A DNA stretch of 8,071 nucleotides, taken from DASPJR01 sp035628505. GTDB taxonomy: Bacteria > Planctomycetota > SZUA-567 > H5-PLA8. Position numbers and translations under genes: made by a program. Positions 1 to 6,202 of the stretch are shown here, piece after piece. The stretch lies in assembly GCA_035628505.1 (NCBI GenBank), contig DASPJR010000040.1, forward strand, positions 1 through 8,071, read 5' to 3'. A model generated the notes under the pieces. That model saw only the letters and a list, made by a program, of their open reading frames with translations, was not told the DNA's origin and made no database searches. Position 1 is the stretch's first letter. The number at the start of each line of letters is the position of its first letter.

Positions 1-1839
1 CCGCTGCCTCCGGAGGCCTCGTGGGTTCCAGAAATCGGCTTCAGCTACTTTGGCCGCAACGTTGGCATAGATTTCAACTTTGGCTTGAACAGCTGGGACT
101 ACACCTACATTCCGGTGAATTATTTTGGATACGACTACTACACGCCGTACGTGGTCGATCCCTTTATCGGCCGGCGCATTTACCGCGATGCATTCTTCAC
201 CACAGGACTGGCGTTTCACGGCGGAACGTTTGTTAACTTCGGCATCGATTTCGACTTCATCAATCGCCGCTCCGAACGCCGAATCCGCCGCCTCGCGCTG
301 GACGAGCCGCGCTTTATCGACGGTCTGCCTCTGCGGACTGGCTACGTCGATGGCGATCGCTTCCGCCTGTACCGGCCGCGCATCGCACGCGAAGCGCGCT
401 TCTCGCCGGAAGTAGCGCAGGCCCGCGTAGAAGAACGGTTGGAACGCATCGAAGCGCGGCGGCAGCTGCGTGATGTGCGCCGCGAGCTGCGCCTCAACCG
501 AGTCCAGGACCAGGCTGCATTGCGTGAAGCACGCCAGCTTGCCGAGCAGCGACGACGCGAGGCCTTGCAGAGCGCCCGTCAATCGCGTCTTGAAGACCGC
601 GTTCAAGCCCGTCAGAAGCTGGCTCAGCAGCGTCAGGAGCGTCGAGAAGAAAACGCCGAGGAGCGCCAGCGCCTGCAGCAGCAGCGTGCCGCGGCCGCGA
701 CAGCACGCGTTGAAGCGGCCCGCCTGCGGCGCGAAGCTCTGACTGCAGATCGCGACGATGTCCGGGAGCAGCGTCTGGCACAGGCCGAAGCGCGGCGCCA
801 GGCAGTGGCTGAACGCCGTGAGCAGCGCCGGCAGGAACAGGCTCAGGCCCAGCAGCAGCGCCAGGGAGTGGCAGTCGAGCGGCGCGAGGCGCAGCAGCAG
901 CAGGCCGAACAACGCCGTGCCGCCCAGGCCGAGGCTCAGGAAATGCGCCAGCAGCAGGCCGTCCAGCGGCGTGATGCACGCGCGGAAGACGCCGCACGGC
1001 GCGAGCAGGAACGCAACGCACAGCGCGAAGCCGTTCGCCAGCGCGCGCAGGAGCGACAGGCCGAAAAGCGTGATGCACGCCAGGACCGTGCCGAGCAGCG
1101 CAGGCAGCAGCGCGATGCCAGTGTACAGCAGCGTGCCGAACACCCTGTGGACGTGACTGCCGACCAGCGCCGACAGCAACGTGAACAGCAGCAGGAGCAG
1201 GCGCGGGCTCAGCGTGAGCAGCAGCAGCAGGCCCGCCGGCAGCAGGCTGAAGAGCGCGAGCGGCTCGAACAGCAGCGGCGGCAGCAGGCCGCTGAGGCGC
1301 GGCGCCAGCAGCAGGAGACCCGCCGGCAGGAAGCGGCCGAGCGTCAGCGCCTGGAGCAGCAGCGGCGCGAACAGGAAGCGCAGCAGCGCCAACAGCAGGC
1401 TGAGCAGCGGCGACAGCAGGCTCAGGAACGACAGCAGCTTGAGCAGCAGCGCCGCGAGCAGGCCCAGCAGCTGCGCGCACAACAGCCGCAGCAGCAGAAT
1501 GACGCAGCCGAAGCGGCACAGCGCGAGGTGCGGCGCCAGCAGGCTGAATCACAGCGCGAGCTGATGCAGCAGCAGCGTGCTCAGGAAACGTCCGCCCGTG
1601 AGCAGATGCAGGCTCAGCAGCAGGCACAGCGTGAAGCTCAGCGCGAGGCCGCACAGGCCGCCCGCCAGCAGCAGATGGAAGCCCGCCAGCAGCAGATGGA
1701 GGCCACGCGTGCTGCCCGAGAGGCACAGCGTGAGTCCATGCAGCAGGCGCGTGAGGCGCAGCGCGCAGCCAACCAGGCTGCGCGCGAAGCCGCTCGCGAA
1801 GCACGCCAGGAAGCACGCGAGCAGCGTCGCAACCGCTGA
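1..1839 (+). CDS. Gln/Arg/Ala/Glu-rich coiled-coil protein with aromatic-rich N-terminal region (5' end outside window)
   Basis: The frame is open from the first base, so the gene starts upstream; 612 residues are visible. Residues 1-140 are non-repetitive and rich in Tyr, Phe and Gly (PLPPEASW at the edge, then NVGIDFNFG, YIPVNYFGYDYY). This resembles the end of secreted proteins of the DUF6600 type found in Acidobacteriota, Verrucomicrobiota and relatives; that is recall, not a search. From about residue 141 to the end the chain is almost entirely Q, R, A and E, predicted as a long, highly charged helix or coiled coil. I count only two lysines (QKLAQ, AEKRD) and no cysteine in the visible protein, so the positive charge is nearly all arginine. 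A 29-residue repeat lies at 1252-1512. It ends at TGA, 23 bases before a strong terminator. The signal peptide, if any, is not visible. Function unknown; a periplasmic or envelope structural role is inference only. Confidence 0.85.
   Translation, partial: PLPPEASWVPEIGFSYFGRNVGIDFNFGLNSWDYTYIPVNYFGYDYYTPYVVDPFIGRRIYRDAFFTTGLAFHGGTFVNFGIDFDFINRRSERRIRRLALDEPRFIDGLPLRTGYVDGDRFRLYRPRIAREARFSPEVAQARVEERLERIEARRQLRDVRRELRLNRVQDQAALREARQLAEQRRREALQSARQSRLEDRVQARQKLAQQRQERREENAEERQRLQQQRAAAATARVEAARLRREALTADRDDVREQRLAQAEARRQAVAERREQRRQEQAQAQQQRQGVAVERREAQQQQAEQRRAAQAEAQEMRQQQAVQRRDARAEDAARREQERNAQREAVRQRAQERQAEKRDARQDRAEQRRQQRDASVQQRAEHPVDVTADQRRQQREQQQEQARAQREQQQQARRQQAEERERLEQQRRQQAAEARRQQQETRRQEAAERQRLEQQRREQEAQQRQQQAEQRRQQAQERQQLEQQRREQAQQLRAQQPQQQNDAAEAAQREVRRQQAESQRELMQQQRAQETSAREQMQAQQQAQREAQREAAQAARQQQMEARQQQMEATRAAREAQRESMQQAREAQRAANQAAREAAREARQEAREQRRNR
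1252..1512 (+). repeat. Three 87-base (29-residue) imperfect tandem repeats inside the coiled coil
   Basis: The core motif ER-x-x-LEQQRR begins at bases 1252, 1339 and 1426, exactly 87 bases apart each time. The units read ERERLEQQRR, ERQRLEQQRR and ERQQLEQQRR at their starts and diverge towards their ends, the third most of all. Synonymous codons differ between copies (CGGCTCGAA, CGCCTGGAG, CAGCTTGAG), so the duplication is old or has been held at protein level. Confidence 0.7.
1660..1701 (+). repeat. Tandem 21-base duplication (ARQQQME twice)
   Basis: Bases 1660-1680 and 1681-1701 encode the same seven residues, ARQQQME, and differ only at the last base (GAA versus GAG). This looks like a recent in-frame slippage duplication within the CAG-rich tract of the coiled-coil gene. 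Confidence 0.8.
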
Positions 1840-1862
1840 ACGCCGGCAAGATGTGTCATTCG

Positions 1863-1895
1863 AAAAGCGGCGGGTAAATCACCCGCCGCTTTTTT
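1863..1895 (+). terminator. Intrinsic (rho-independent) terminator after the coiled-coil gene
   Basis: The arms AGCGGCGGGT and ACCCGCCGCT pair perfectly around the loop AAATC and are followed by six T residues (1890-1895). Flanking A and T runs extend the stem to 13 pairs (1863-1875 with 1881-1893). It lies 23 bases after the TGA at 1839. The A-run on the left arm would also give a T-tract on the minus strand, but no minus-strand gene ends here. Confidence 0.93.
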
Positions 1896-1944
1896 CGGGA
1901 TCGGCAATTCCTGAGCGGGATGATGTTCACCTTTCACAACCGTG

Positions 1945-2027
1945 CACAGCCGTTCTGTTCACACTTCTCATGTCGAATGCTCATGCTTTTCATTTCGCAG
2001 CGCCGAATCGGCAAACGAACGGCTGTG
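1945..2027. repeat. 11-base perfect inverted repeat with 61-base spacer, upstream of the exported-protein gene
   Basis: CACAGCCGTTC (1945-1955) is the exact reverse complement of GAACGGCTGTG (2017-2027). Within the spacer is a smaller dyad, GCCGA-A-TCGGC (2002-2012). The pair sits between the terminator at 1895 and the ribosome binding site at 2085, so it could fold in the leader transcript or bind a regulator. No known riboswitch class is recognised. Confidence 0.5.
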
Positions 2028-2084
2028 GCTCGATTTGAGCGAGAATTCCTCCGGACGGGCAGAGCGCATGCATACGCACTTCTT

Positions 2085-2091
2085 AAGGAGG
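2085..2091 (+). promoter_or_regulatory. Strong ribosome binding site that fixes the start at 2101
   Basis: AAGGAGG lies 9 bases before ATG 2101. The reading frame stays open upstream as far as about 1942, but no comparable site precedes the earlier candidate starts, and the signal peptide begins directly after 2101. Confidence 0.85.
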
Positions 2092-2100
2092 AGCCTGCTG

Positions 2101-2850
2101 ATGACGCGCGGCTGCCATTCACTTCTTTCAGCGGTTCTTCTGGTCATTTTGGCAAGCGAGTTCCCGATCACCGCCGCCAGCCGCCTGACCTCCGATTTCA
2201 ACGAACTTCTGCGCCTGGCCGACGCCATCGTGGAAGTCAAGGTTCTTGAAGTTCACTCCAGGGAACGCAAATCCACCGCAACGCTGCGTATCGAGCGCGT
2301 GATCAAAGGCGATGTACCCAACGCCGCGCCGCTTGAGATTGAATACCTCGGCGGCTACGACGGGCCTTACCGCGTAATTTCACCCGGCCAGCCCAACTTC
2401 AGCGCAGGCGAACATGCACTGCTGCTGCTCAAGCGCTCTGAAAATGAGCAGCGGTGGCACGTGCTGGGCGGAGATGTCGGGCAGGTCACGATCGCCACGG
2501 ACGGACTGAATCAGCGCCTAGCGCGGCGCGCGAGCGGGAAATTCGAATTCTTCGTGGCGGACGCCGAATCACTGAGCGGCTTTCGCAAGGTGAACAGCGT
2601 TGAAATCAGCTATCAGCAGCTGGAGCGCCTGATCACGGCAGTGCTCGAGAGCGGCAGGCCCGAGCTCGCCGAGCCGGAGGCGCCAGTCGCGTCTGTTGCA
2701 GCCTCAGCCACCGGTGACGATCCCATCCTGCGAGCCTTGACCAAACCGTCGAAAAACGAATGGTCCTTCACGAGCCGGGCGCTGCTGTTCCTGGCGATCT
2801 CGGTGGTGCTGTTCGGCTTGATGCGGCGGCTGAGAGCAAAAGCAGTCTAA
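2101..2850 (+). CDS. Exported protein with C-terminal membrane anchor, function unknown
   Basis: 249 residues. Residues 7-19 are a hydrophobic signal core (LLSAVLLVILASE) with probable cleavage near ITAAS at 23-27. The mature domain has a beta-rich pattern: ADAIVEVKVLEV (40-51), TATLRIERVIKGD (59-71), FSAGEHALLLLKR (100-112) and WHVLGGDVGQVTI (119-131). This pattern, an 'export/drain' strand pair then 'G(D)' and 'F..GE..LLFL', recalls TIMP/netrin-like beta-barrel domains common in secreted proteins of environmental bacteria, but I cannot confirm it. A Pro/Ala/Glu-rich linker (184-205) leads to a single membrane segment at about 226-241 followed by MRRLRAK. The C-terminal helix plus Arg cluster looks like a sorting-tail arrangement, without a recognisable PEP or LPXTG motif. 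The start is set by AAGGAGG 9 bases upstream. The stop overlaps the convergent toxin gene by 4 bases. Confidence 0.8.
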   Translation: MTRGCHSLLSAVLLVILASEFPITAASRLTSDFNELLRLADAIVEVKVLEVHSRERKSTATLRIERVIKGDVPNAAPLEIEYLGGYDGPYRVISPGQPNFSAGEHALLLLKRSENEQRWHVLGGDVGQVTIATDGLNQRLARRASGKFEFFVADAESLSGFRKVNSVEISYQQLERLITAVLESGRPELAEPEAPVASVAASATGDDPILRALTKPSKNEWSFTSRALLFLAISVVLFGLMRRLRAKAV

Positions 2851-3257
2851 ACTTTAGGCGCAATGAGTTGAAGCTTGGGAAAGTAAGTCTTGTATCGTGT
2901 CGAATCTCTCGTCAAGAGTGGCAAGCCTGCAACCAACGCATGAGCCCCGACGAAAAAGTCTGGGAGTGTTGCCACTCGTTTTCCTCCTCGCTTTCGATAT
3001 TGCAGATGACATTTCGCGGCGAGAAAAGCGGCTTCCCATGGAATTTGAAGCCTTTCGAAGTTCGCATTGCTCAACGCAGACTCGAGGTCTTCAATGCTTG
3101 AAAAACGAATTGATATTTCTGCATAAACAATCGGATTAATTGCGAGAGCATGGGTTTCAGCGAGTTCCTCAACAACGTTGCTCGACCATTCAGACCATCT
3201 TTCGTCTTCAGTCAAAAGATCGAGTATGACATTAGCATCGACCAGGACACTGCCCAT
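2847..3257 (-). CDS. vapC: PIN-domain ribonuclease toxin, VapC-like
   Basis: 136 residues, the normal size of a VapC toxin. The acidic residues expected in a PIN active site are present: D7 in LVDANVILDLL, E47 in NPIVYAEIS, D100 in LPDFFVGAHA and D118 in LLTRDSTRY. PIN toxins are metal-dependent RNases, usually cutting tRNA or rRNA; the target cannot be read from sequence. The ATG shares one base with the antitoxin stop (TAATG), so the two are translationally coupled, and GGTGA inside the end of the antitoxin gene may serve as ribosome binding site. The last bases overlap the stop of the convergent plus-strand gene by 4 bases. Base composition is lower in G+C than the neighbours (lines 3061-3240 count to 40-45%), which suggests acquisition by transfer. 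Confidence 0.92.
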   Translation of the reverse strand: MGSVLVDANVILDLLTEDERWSEWSSNVVEELAETHALAINPIVYAEISIRFSSIEDLESALSNANFERLQIPWEAAFLAAKCHLQYRKRGGKRVATLPDFFVGAHALVAGLPLLTRDSTRYKTYFPKLQLIAPKV

Positions 3258-3481
3258 TATTCACCCCGGGTCAGTGCCATGATTTCGTCGGTCGTCATCT
3301 TCACGTCGCCTTTCCCCCGAAGGGCTGCAACGATCCGGCGGCCACGGGTTTTCACCTTTTTTTTTTGAATGTAGACTCGATCTCCGGAAATAACGAACTC
3401 GACCTCAGTTTCGGGCAAAAACCCTGCTCTCTCACGAACTTCGAGCGGAATGGTCACCTGGCCTTTGGACGTGATTTTCAT
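3257..3481 (-). CDS. vapB: AbrB/SpoVT-fold antitoxin of the VapC-like toxin
   Basis: 74 residues. Residues 1-38 are a typical swapped-hairpin AbrB domain: MKITSKGQVTIPLEVRERAG, then EVEFVISGDRVYI. Residues 43-74 form a basic, then acidic tail (GDVKMTTDEIMALTRGE) that by family knowledge should wrap and inhibit the toxin. ATG 3481 has AGGAG at 3491-3495, 9 bases upstream. Family members bind their own promoter as a complex with the toxin; the repeats at 3499-3524 are the likely site. The joint between the two parts, Q39-K42, is coded by a run of ten A residues, a potential slippage site. It follows prfC on the same strand with an 81-base gap but appears to have its own promoter. Confidence 0.92.
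   Translation of the reverse strand: MKITSKGQVTIPLEVRERAGFLPETEVEFVISGDRVYIQKKKVKTRGRRIVAALRGKGDVKMTTDEIMALTRGE
3357..3366 (-). repeat. Homopolymer run of ten A (minus strand) in the antitoxin gene
   Basis: Ten consecutive T on the plus strand read CAA-AAA-AAA-AAG on the coding strand (Q39 K40 K41 K42). Losing one A gives AGG then TGA immediately, ending the protein at residue 42. Gaining one A shifts into a frame that stays open to a TGA just before the toxin start, giving a different tail of similar length. Confidence 0.95.
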
Positions 3482-3498
3482 GCAAACGTTCTCCTGCT

Positions 3499-3524
3499 CT
3501 TACTCTTACTTGTAAGAATCTTAC
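3499..3524 (-). promoter_or_regulatory. Candidate operator: GTAAG/CTTAC repeats before the antitoxin gene
   Basis: On the minus strand the order is GTAAG (3524-3520), CTTAC (3516-3512), GTAAG (3509-3505), GTAAG (3503-3499). This gives two inverted pairs with 2-3 base spacers and one direct repeat, ending four bases before AGGAG. Such clustered half-sites are usual for AbrB-type autorepressors. No binding data are available. Confidence 0.6.
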
Positions 3525-3545
3525 TTTTTCTACCCGTAAAATCAA
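3518..3545 (-). promoter_or_regulatory. Candidate sigma-70-type promoter of the toxin-antitoxin pair
   Basis: TTGATT (3545-3540) and TAAGAT (3523-3518) are separated by 16 bases; each matches four of six consensus positions. The -10 overlaps the first GTAAG/CTTAC pair, so a repressor there would block polymerase. Moderate support only. Confidence 0.4.
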
Positions 3546-3562
3546 GGGGGCTCTTTTTGTCG

Positions 3563-5227
3563 TTACCTCACCGTCTTGAACTCCAGCTTCGGATTCTGCT
3601 TCATGCAGTATTCGAGTTCCCACTTGCCGCCGAAGAGCGCGACAACGTGGTTCTCGCGATCCAGCGTCTTCATAGCGCTGGTAGGCAGCTGCAGTGCTTC
3701 AAGATCCTCGGGTGTGCCTTCGACCCAGCGCGCCAGCGAATACGGCAGCTTCTGGATGCTTGTCTTCGCGCCGTATTCTGCTTCGAGGCGGTACTGCACC
3801 ACTTCGAACTGCAGCTGGCCGACGGCCGCAAGGATCGGCTCTTTGCGGAAGGCGTTAGGATCGTTCAGGATTTGAATCGCGCCTTCTTCAACAAGCTGAT
3901 CGATGCCTTTGACGAACTGCTTGCGGCGCAGCGTTTCGTTGCAGCTGAGAATCGCGAAGTGTTCGGGCGAAAACTGCGGCATGCCTTTGTATTGAAACGG
4001 CTTTCCTTCGCAGAGCGTATCGCCGAGGTGAAATCCGCCCGGGTTGACGATGCCGATGATGTCGCCCGGATACGCCTCGTCCATGCTCTCGCGATTATTT
4101 GCAAACAGGCGGTGCGAGCGCGAGATGCGAATCGACTCGCCGCTCTGAACATGCTGTACGCTCATGTCACGCACGAAACGGCCGGAACAGACGCGCACAA
4201 ACGCGATGCGGTCGCGGTGGCGTGGATCCATGTTCGCCTGAATTTTAAAAATGAATCCGGCGAATTGCGAGCGATCGGCGGGTATGGGTCCCTTATCGCT
4301 GTCGCGCGCGCCCGGAGGTGGGCTGAGCTCCAGGAATGCGCTCAGGAATGGCTCGATTCCGAAATTCGTGAGCGCGCTGCCGAAAAACACGGGCGTGACT
4401 TCAGCACGCAGGAACTTGTCTCGGTCGAAGCTTGCACCCGCGCCATCGAGCAGCTCGATTTCGTCACGCAGTTTCTTCCGCAGATCCGGATCGAGTGCCG
4501 ACGATTCGGCGTCAAGCGTTTCGACTTTTGTTGGAACCATCAAGGAGCCGTGCGCGACGGGCTCGAAAAGATTTACCTGCTTCTTAAGCCGGTCGTAGAC
4601 GCCCTGGAAATCCGTGCCTGAGCCGATCGGCCAATTCAGCGGCGCGGCACCGATGCCCAGGACCTCCTCGATTTCGCCCAGCAGTTGAAGCGGCTCGCGG
4701 CCGGGCCGGTCCATCTTATTGATGAATGTCAGGATCGGAATTTTCCGCAGGGCGCAGACTTTGAACAGCTTTTCCGTCTGAGCTTCGATGCCCTTGGCGG
4801 CATCGATCACCATGACCGCGCAGTCCGCGGCAGTAAGCGTGCGGTAGGTGTCTTCGCTGAAGTCCTGATGCCCGGGAGTGTCGAGCAGATTGATCTGGAA
4901 ACCCTGAAAATTGATGTTCAAAACCGTGGAGGTAATCGAGATACCGCGCTCGCGTTCCATCGCCATCCAGTCCGAGGTGACCGCACGCTGATTCTTGCGC
5001 GCGCGCACCGAACCGGCGACGTTCAGGTACCCGGAATAGAGCAGCAGCTTCTCTGTCAGCGTCGTTTTACCGGCGTCCGGATGCGAGATGATGGCAAACG
5101 TTCGCCGCTTTTTTACCTGCTCGCGTACAACCGGATCAGACTCGACGGGAACCTGGGAATTTGTAGACGGAGAATTGGACGTTTCAGCGGCAGACGGCTG
5201 CGGACTATTCACTTGTTCACTCGACAC
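3563..5227 (-). CDS. prfC: Peptide chain release factor 3 (RF3), GTPase
   Basis: 554 residues; E. coli RF3 has 529. RF3 is a cytoplasmic translational GTPase that removes RF1 or RF2 from the ribosome after termination. G1 is SHPDAGKTT (48-56), G2 RGISIT (94-99), G3 DTPGHQDF (117-124), G4 NKMD (170-173), G5 around GSAL (283-286). The stretch FSEDTYRTLTAAD and the SDWMAMERERGISIT segment are RF3-specific and separate it from EF-G. A beta-barrel domain II follows from about 322 and domain III from about 410, with QLQFEVVQYRLEAEYG (471-486) conserved. The start is GTG with GGAG 7 bases upstream. Residues 1-30 are Ser/Pro/Asn-rich and absent from the E. coli protein, where KRRTFAIISHPDAGK is preceded by only about a dozen residues. 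G3 has Gln121 where E. coli has Glu. Downstream is the toxin-antitoxin pair; upstream, 84 bases away, the acyltransferase operon ends. No convincing own promoter is seen. Confidence 0.97.
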   Translation of the reverse strand: MSSEQVNSPQPSAAETSNSPSTNSQVPVESDPVVREQVKKRRTFAIISHPDAGKTTLTEKLLLYSGYLNVAGSVRARKNQRAVTSDWMAMERERGISITSTVLNINFQGFQINLLDTPGHQDFSEDTYRTLTAADCAVMVIDAAKGIEAQTEKLFKVCALRKIPILTFINKMDRPGREPLQLLGEIEEVLGIGAAPLNWPIGSGTDFQGVYDRLKKQVNLFEPVAHGSLMVPTKVETLDAESSALDPDLRKKLRDEIELLDGAGASFDRDKFLRAEVTPVFFGSALTNFGIEPFLSAFLELSPPPGARDSDKGPIPADRSQFAGFIFKIQANMDPRHRDRIAFVRVCSGRFVRDMSVQHVQSGESIRISRSHRLFANNRESMDEAYPGDIIGIVNPGGFHLGDTLCEGKPFQYKGMPQFSPEHFAILSCNETLRRKQFVKGIDQLVEEGAIQILNDPNAFRKEPILAAVGQLQFEVVQYRLEAEYGAKTSIQKLPYSLARWVEGTPEDLEALQLPTSAMKTLDRENHVVALFGGKWELEYCMKQNPKLEFKTVR

Positions 5228-5234
5228 GGAAGGG

Positions 5235-5238
5235 CTCC
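5235..5238 (-). promoter_or_regulatory. Ribosome binding site supporting the GTG start of prfC
   Basis: GGAG on the minus strand lies 7 bases before GTG 5227. There is no ATG between this point and the conserved GTPase start, so the low-complexity N-terminal extension is probably translated, although inner GTG codons (V6, V26, V28, V33) remain possible. Confidence 0.5.
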
Positions 5239-5311
5239 AGGCACGAACCTAAAGCGAATAGTCTAGTGCGAAACGAGGGAGGCGCAATTCGATACTGCTG
5301 ACGACTCCGCC

Positions 5312-6193
5312 TTAATCCAACTTTTGAAGTTCGCGCGCAAGATCTTCAGAGAAGCGCACCGCGAATTCTACGGCCATGTGGCTGCCATCATAATAACGAT
5401 ATTTCGATGGATCGAACGTCAGCCAGACGGCCCCAGCTTCGCGCAGCTTCTCGCGAACGCACGCTTCATCCCATTGGCTCATTTCATCCTCAAGCCGTTG
5501 CAGCGCCACATGGCACGGCATCCTGAAAGTTACGACGCGGATGCCCCGGCCGGTAAGCTCGCGCACAGCCTGGAAAAGTTCAGCCATGATTTCAGGTGAT
5601 GGAAGATTCCCCTTGAAGTTCTCGGTATATTCCCGGTGGCTCGCCAGCGGCCGTTCGTGGCGCGGGTACTGTGCCCACCAGCCGTCCGGCTGAGGCAGGT
5701 AAATGTCGTAGTTCCACGGCCGCAGGATTTCATCCAGGGGGTACGGTTTCACGAAATCCGAAAGAGGCAGCAGATTCACGCGCCACCACGCTTCGAACCC
5801 GGTGATCTTCGAATGTACGTTATGCCAGCTGCGCATACACGCATGGGGCGTCAGGGATGACGGCGAAACACCGAGGACCAGAGTAGGATTCTTCTTCTTC
5901 AGATCCAGCTTCGCAGCGGCAGAAGTGACGTAGAAGCGGTTGAGGCACGCTGCATTGTAACCATAGTTCCAGACGCTCTGGCCTGGCCATGCTGCCTCCA
6001 TGGCCTTTGGAGAAATGCCCTGCATCACGCGAGAATCGCCGGCAACGACAATGCTGTGAACCGCCGGGGCCTGCGTCTTGATTGACCAGAACGAATCGAG
6101 ATTCACCGTCGCGCGGTGCGGACGTACGACATTTCCCAGCACAAGCAGGGACGCGAACATCAGGAGCGTTAGAACACTTCGTTCGACCTTCAT
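5312..6193 (-). CDS. SGNH hydrolase-like, AlgJ/AlgX/DltD-type partner of the MBOAT acyltransferase
   Basis: 293 residues. Residues 7-22 are an uncleaved-looking signal anchor (VLTLLMFASLLVLGNV), which places the domain outside the cytoplasmic membrane. SGNH blocks are visible: block I GDSR with Ser54 as nucleophile, NYGYN (76-80) near block II, LGVSPSS (107-113) near block III, and YYDGSH with Asp269 and His272 as the D-x-x-H of block V. In alginate and related systems such proteins take an acyl group delivered by MBOAT and transfer it to a sugar hydroxyl. The gene starts 9 bases after the MBOAT stop, with AGGGA overlapping that stop as a weak binding site, so the two are co-transcribed. It is a paralogue of the partial gene at 7652-8071: by hand about 59 of 111 C-terminal residues match. 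Acyl group and glycan are unknown. Confidence 0.85.
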   Translation of the reverse strand: MKVERSVLTLLMFASLLVLGNVVRPHRATVNLDSFWSIKTQAPAVHSIVVAGDSRVMQGISPKAMEAAWPGQSVWNYGYNAACLNRFYVTSAAAKLDLKKKNPTLVLGVSPSSLTPHACMRSWHNVHSKITGFEAWWRVNLLPLSDFVKPYPLDEILRPWNYDIYLPQPDGWWAQYPRHERPLASHREYTENFKGNLPSPEIMAELFQAVRELTGRGIRVVTFRMPCHVALQRLEDEMSQWDEACVREKLREAGAVWLTFDPSKYRYYDGSHMAVEFAVRFSEDLARELQKLD

Positions 6194-6202
6194 GCCAGGT
6201 CC

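Noticed and set aside
900..1500. CRISPR-like or satellite DNA array because of dense CAGCAG repeats
   Set aside because: The repeats are codon-phased within one long open frame, and no constant repeat with unique spacers exists.
494..1849. 451-codon open frame on the minus strand
   Set aside because: It lies wholly opposite the CAG/CGC-rich coil; the bias of that gene removes stop codons from the other strand. Its product is an Ala/Pro/Arg string with no domain.
1942..2100. Upstream extension of the exported protein by 53 codons
   Set aside because: The frame is open, but the strong ribosome binding site and the signal peptide both point to ATG 2101, and the extended N-terminus has no sense as a leader.
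3482..3562. Terminator after prfC
   Set aside because: There are A-rich and C-rich runs but no stable hairpin followed by T residues; read-through into the antitoxin gene is possible.
3365..4621. 418-codon open frame on the plus strand
   Set aside because: It is antisense to prfC and the antitoxin gene, whose identities are certain. Its translation shows no family features.
5239..5311. Promoter for prfC in the gap after the acyltransferase operon
   Set aside because: The best pair on the minus strand (TTGCGC and TAGACT, 16 bases apart) matches consensus too weakly to report as a feature.
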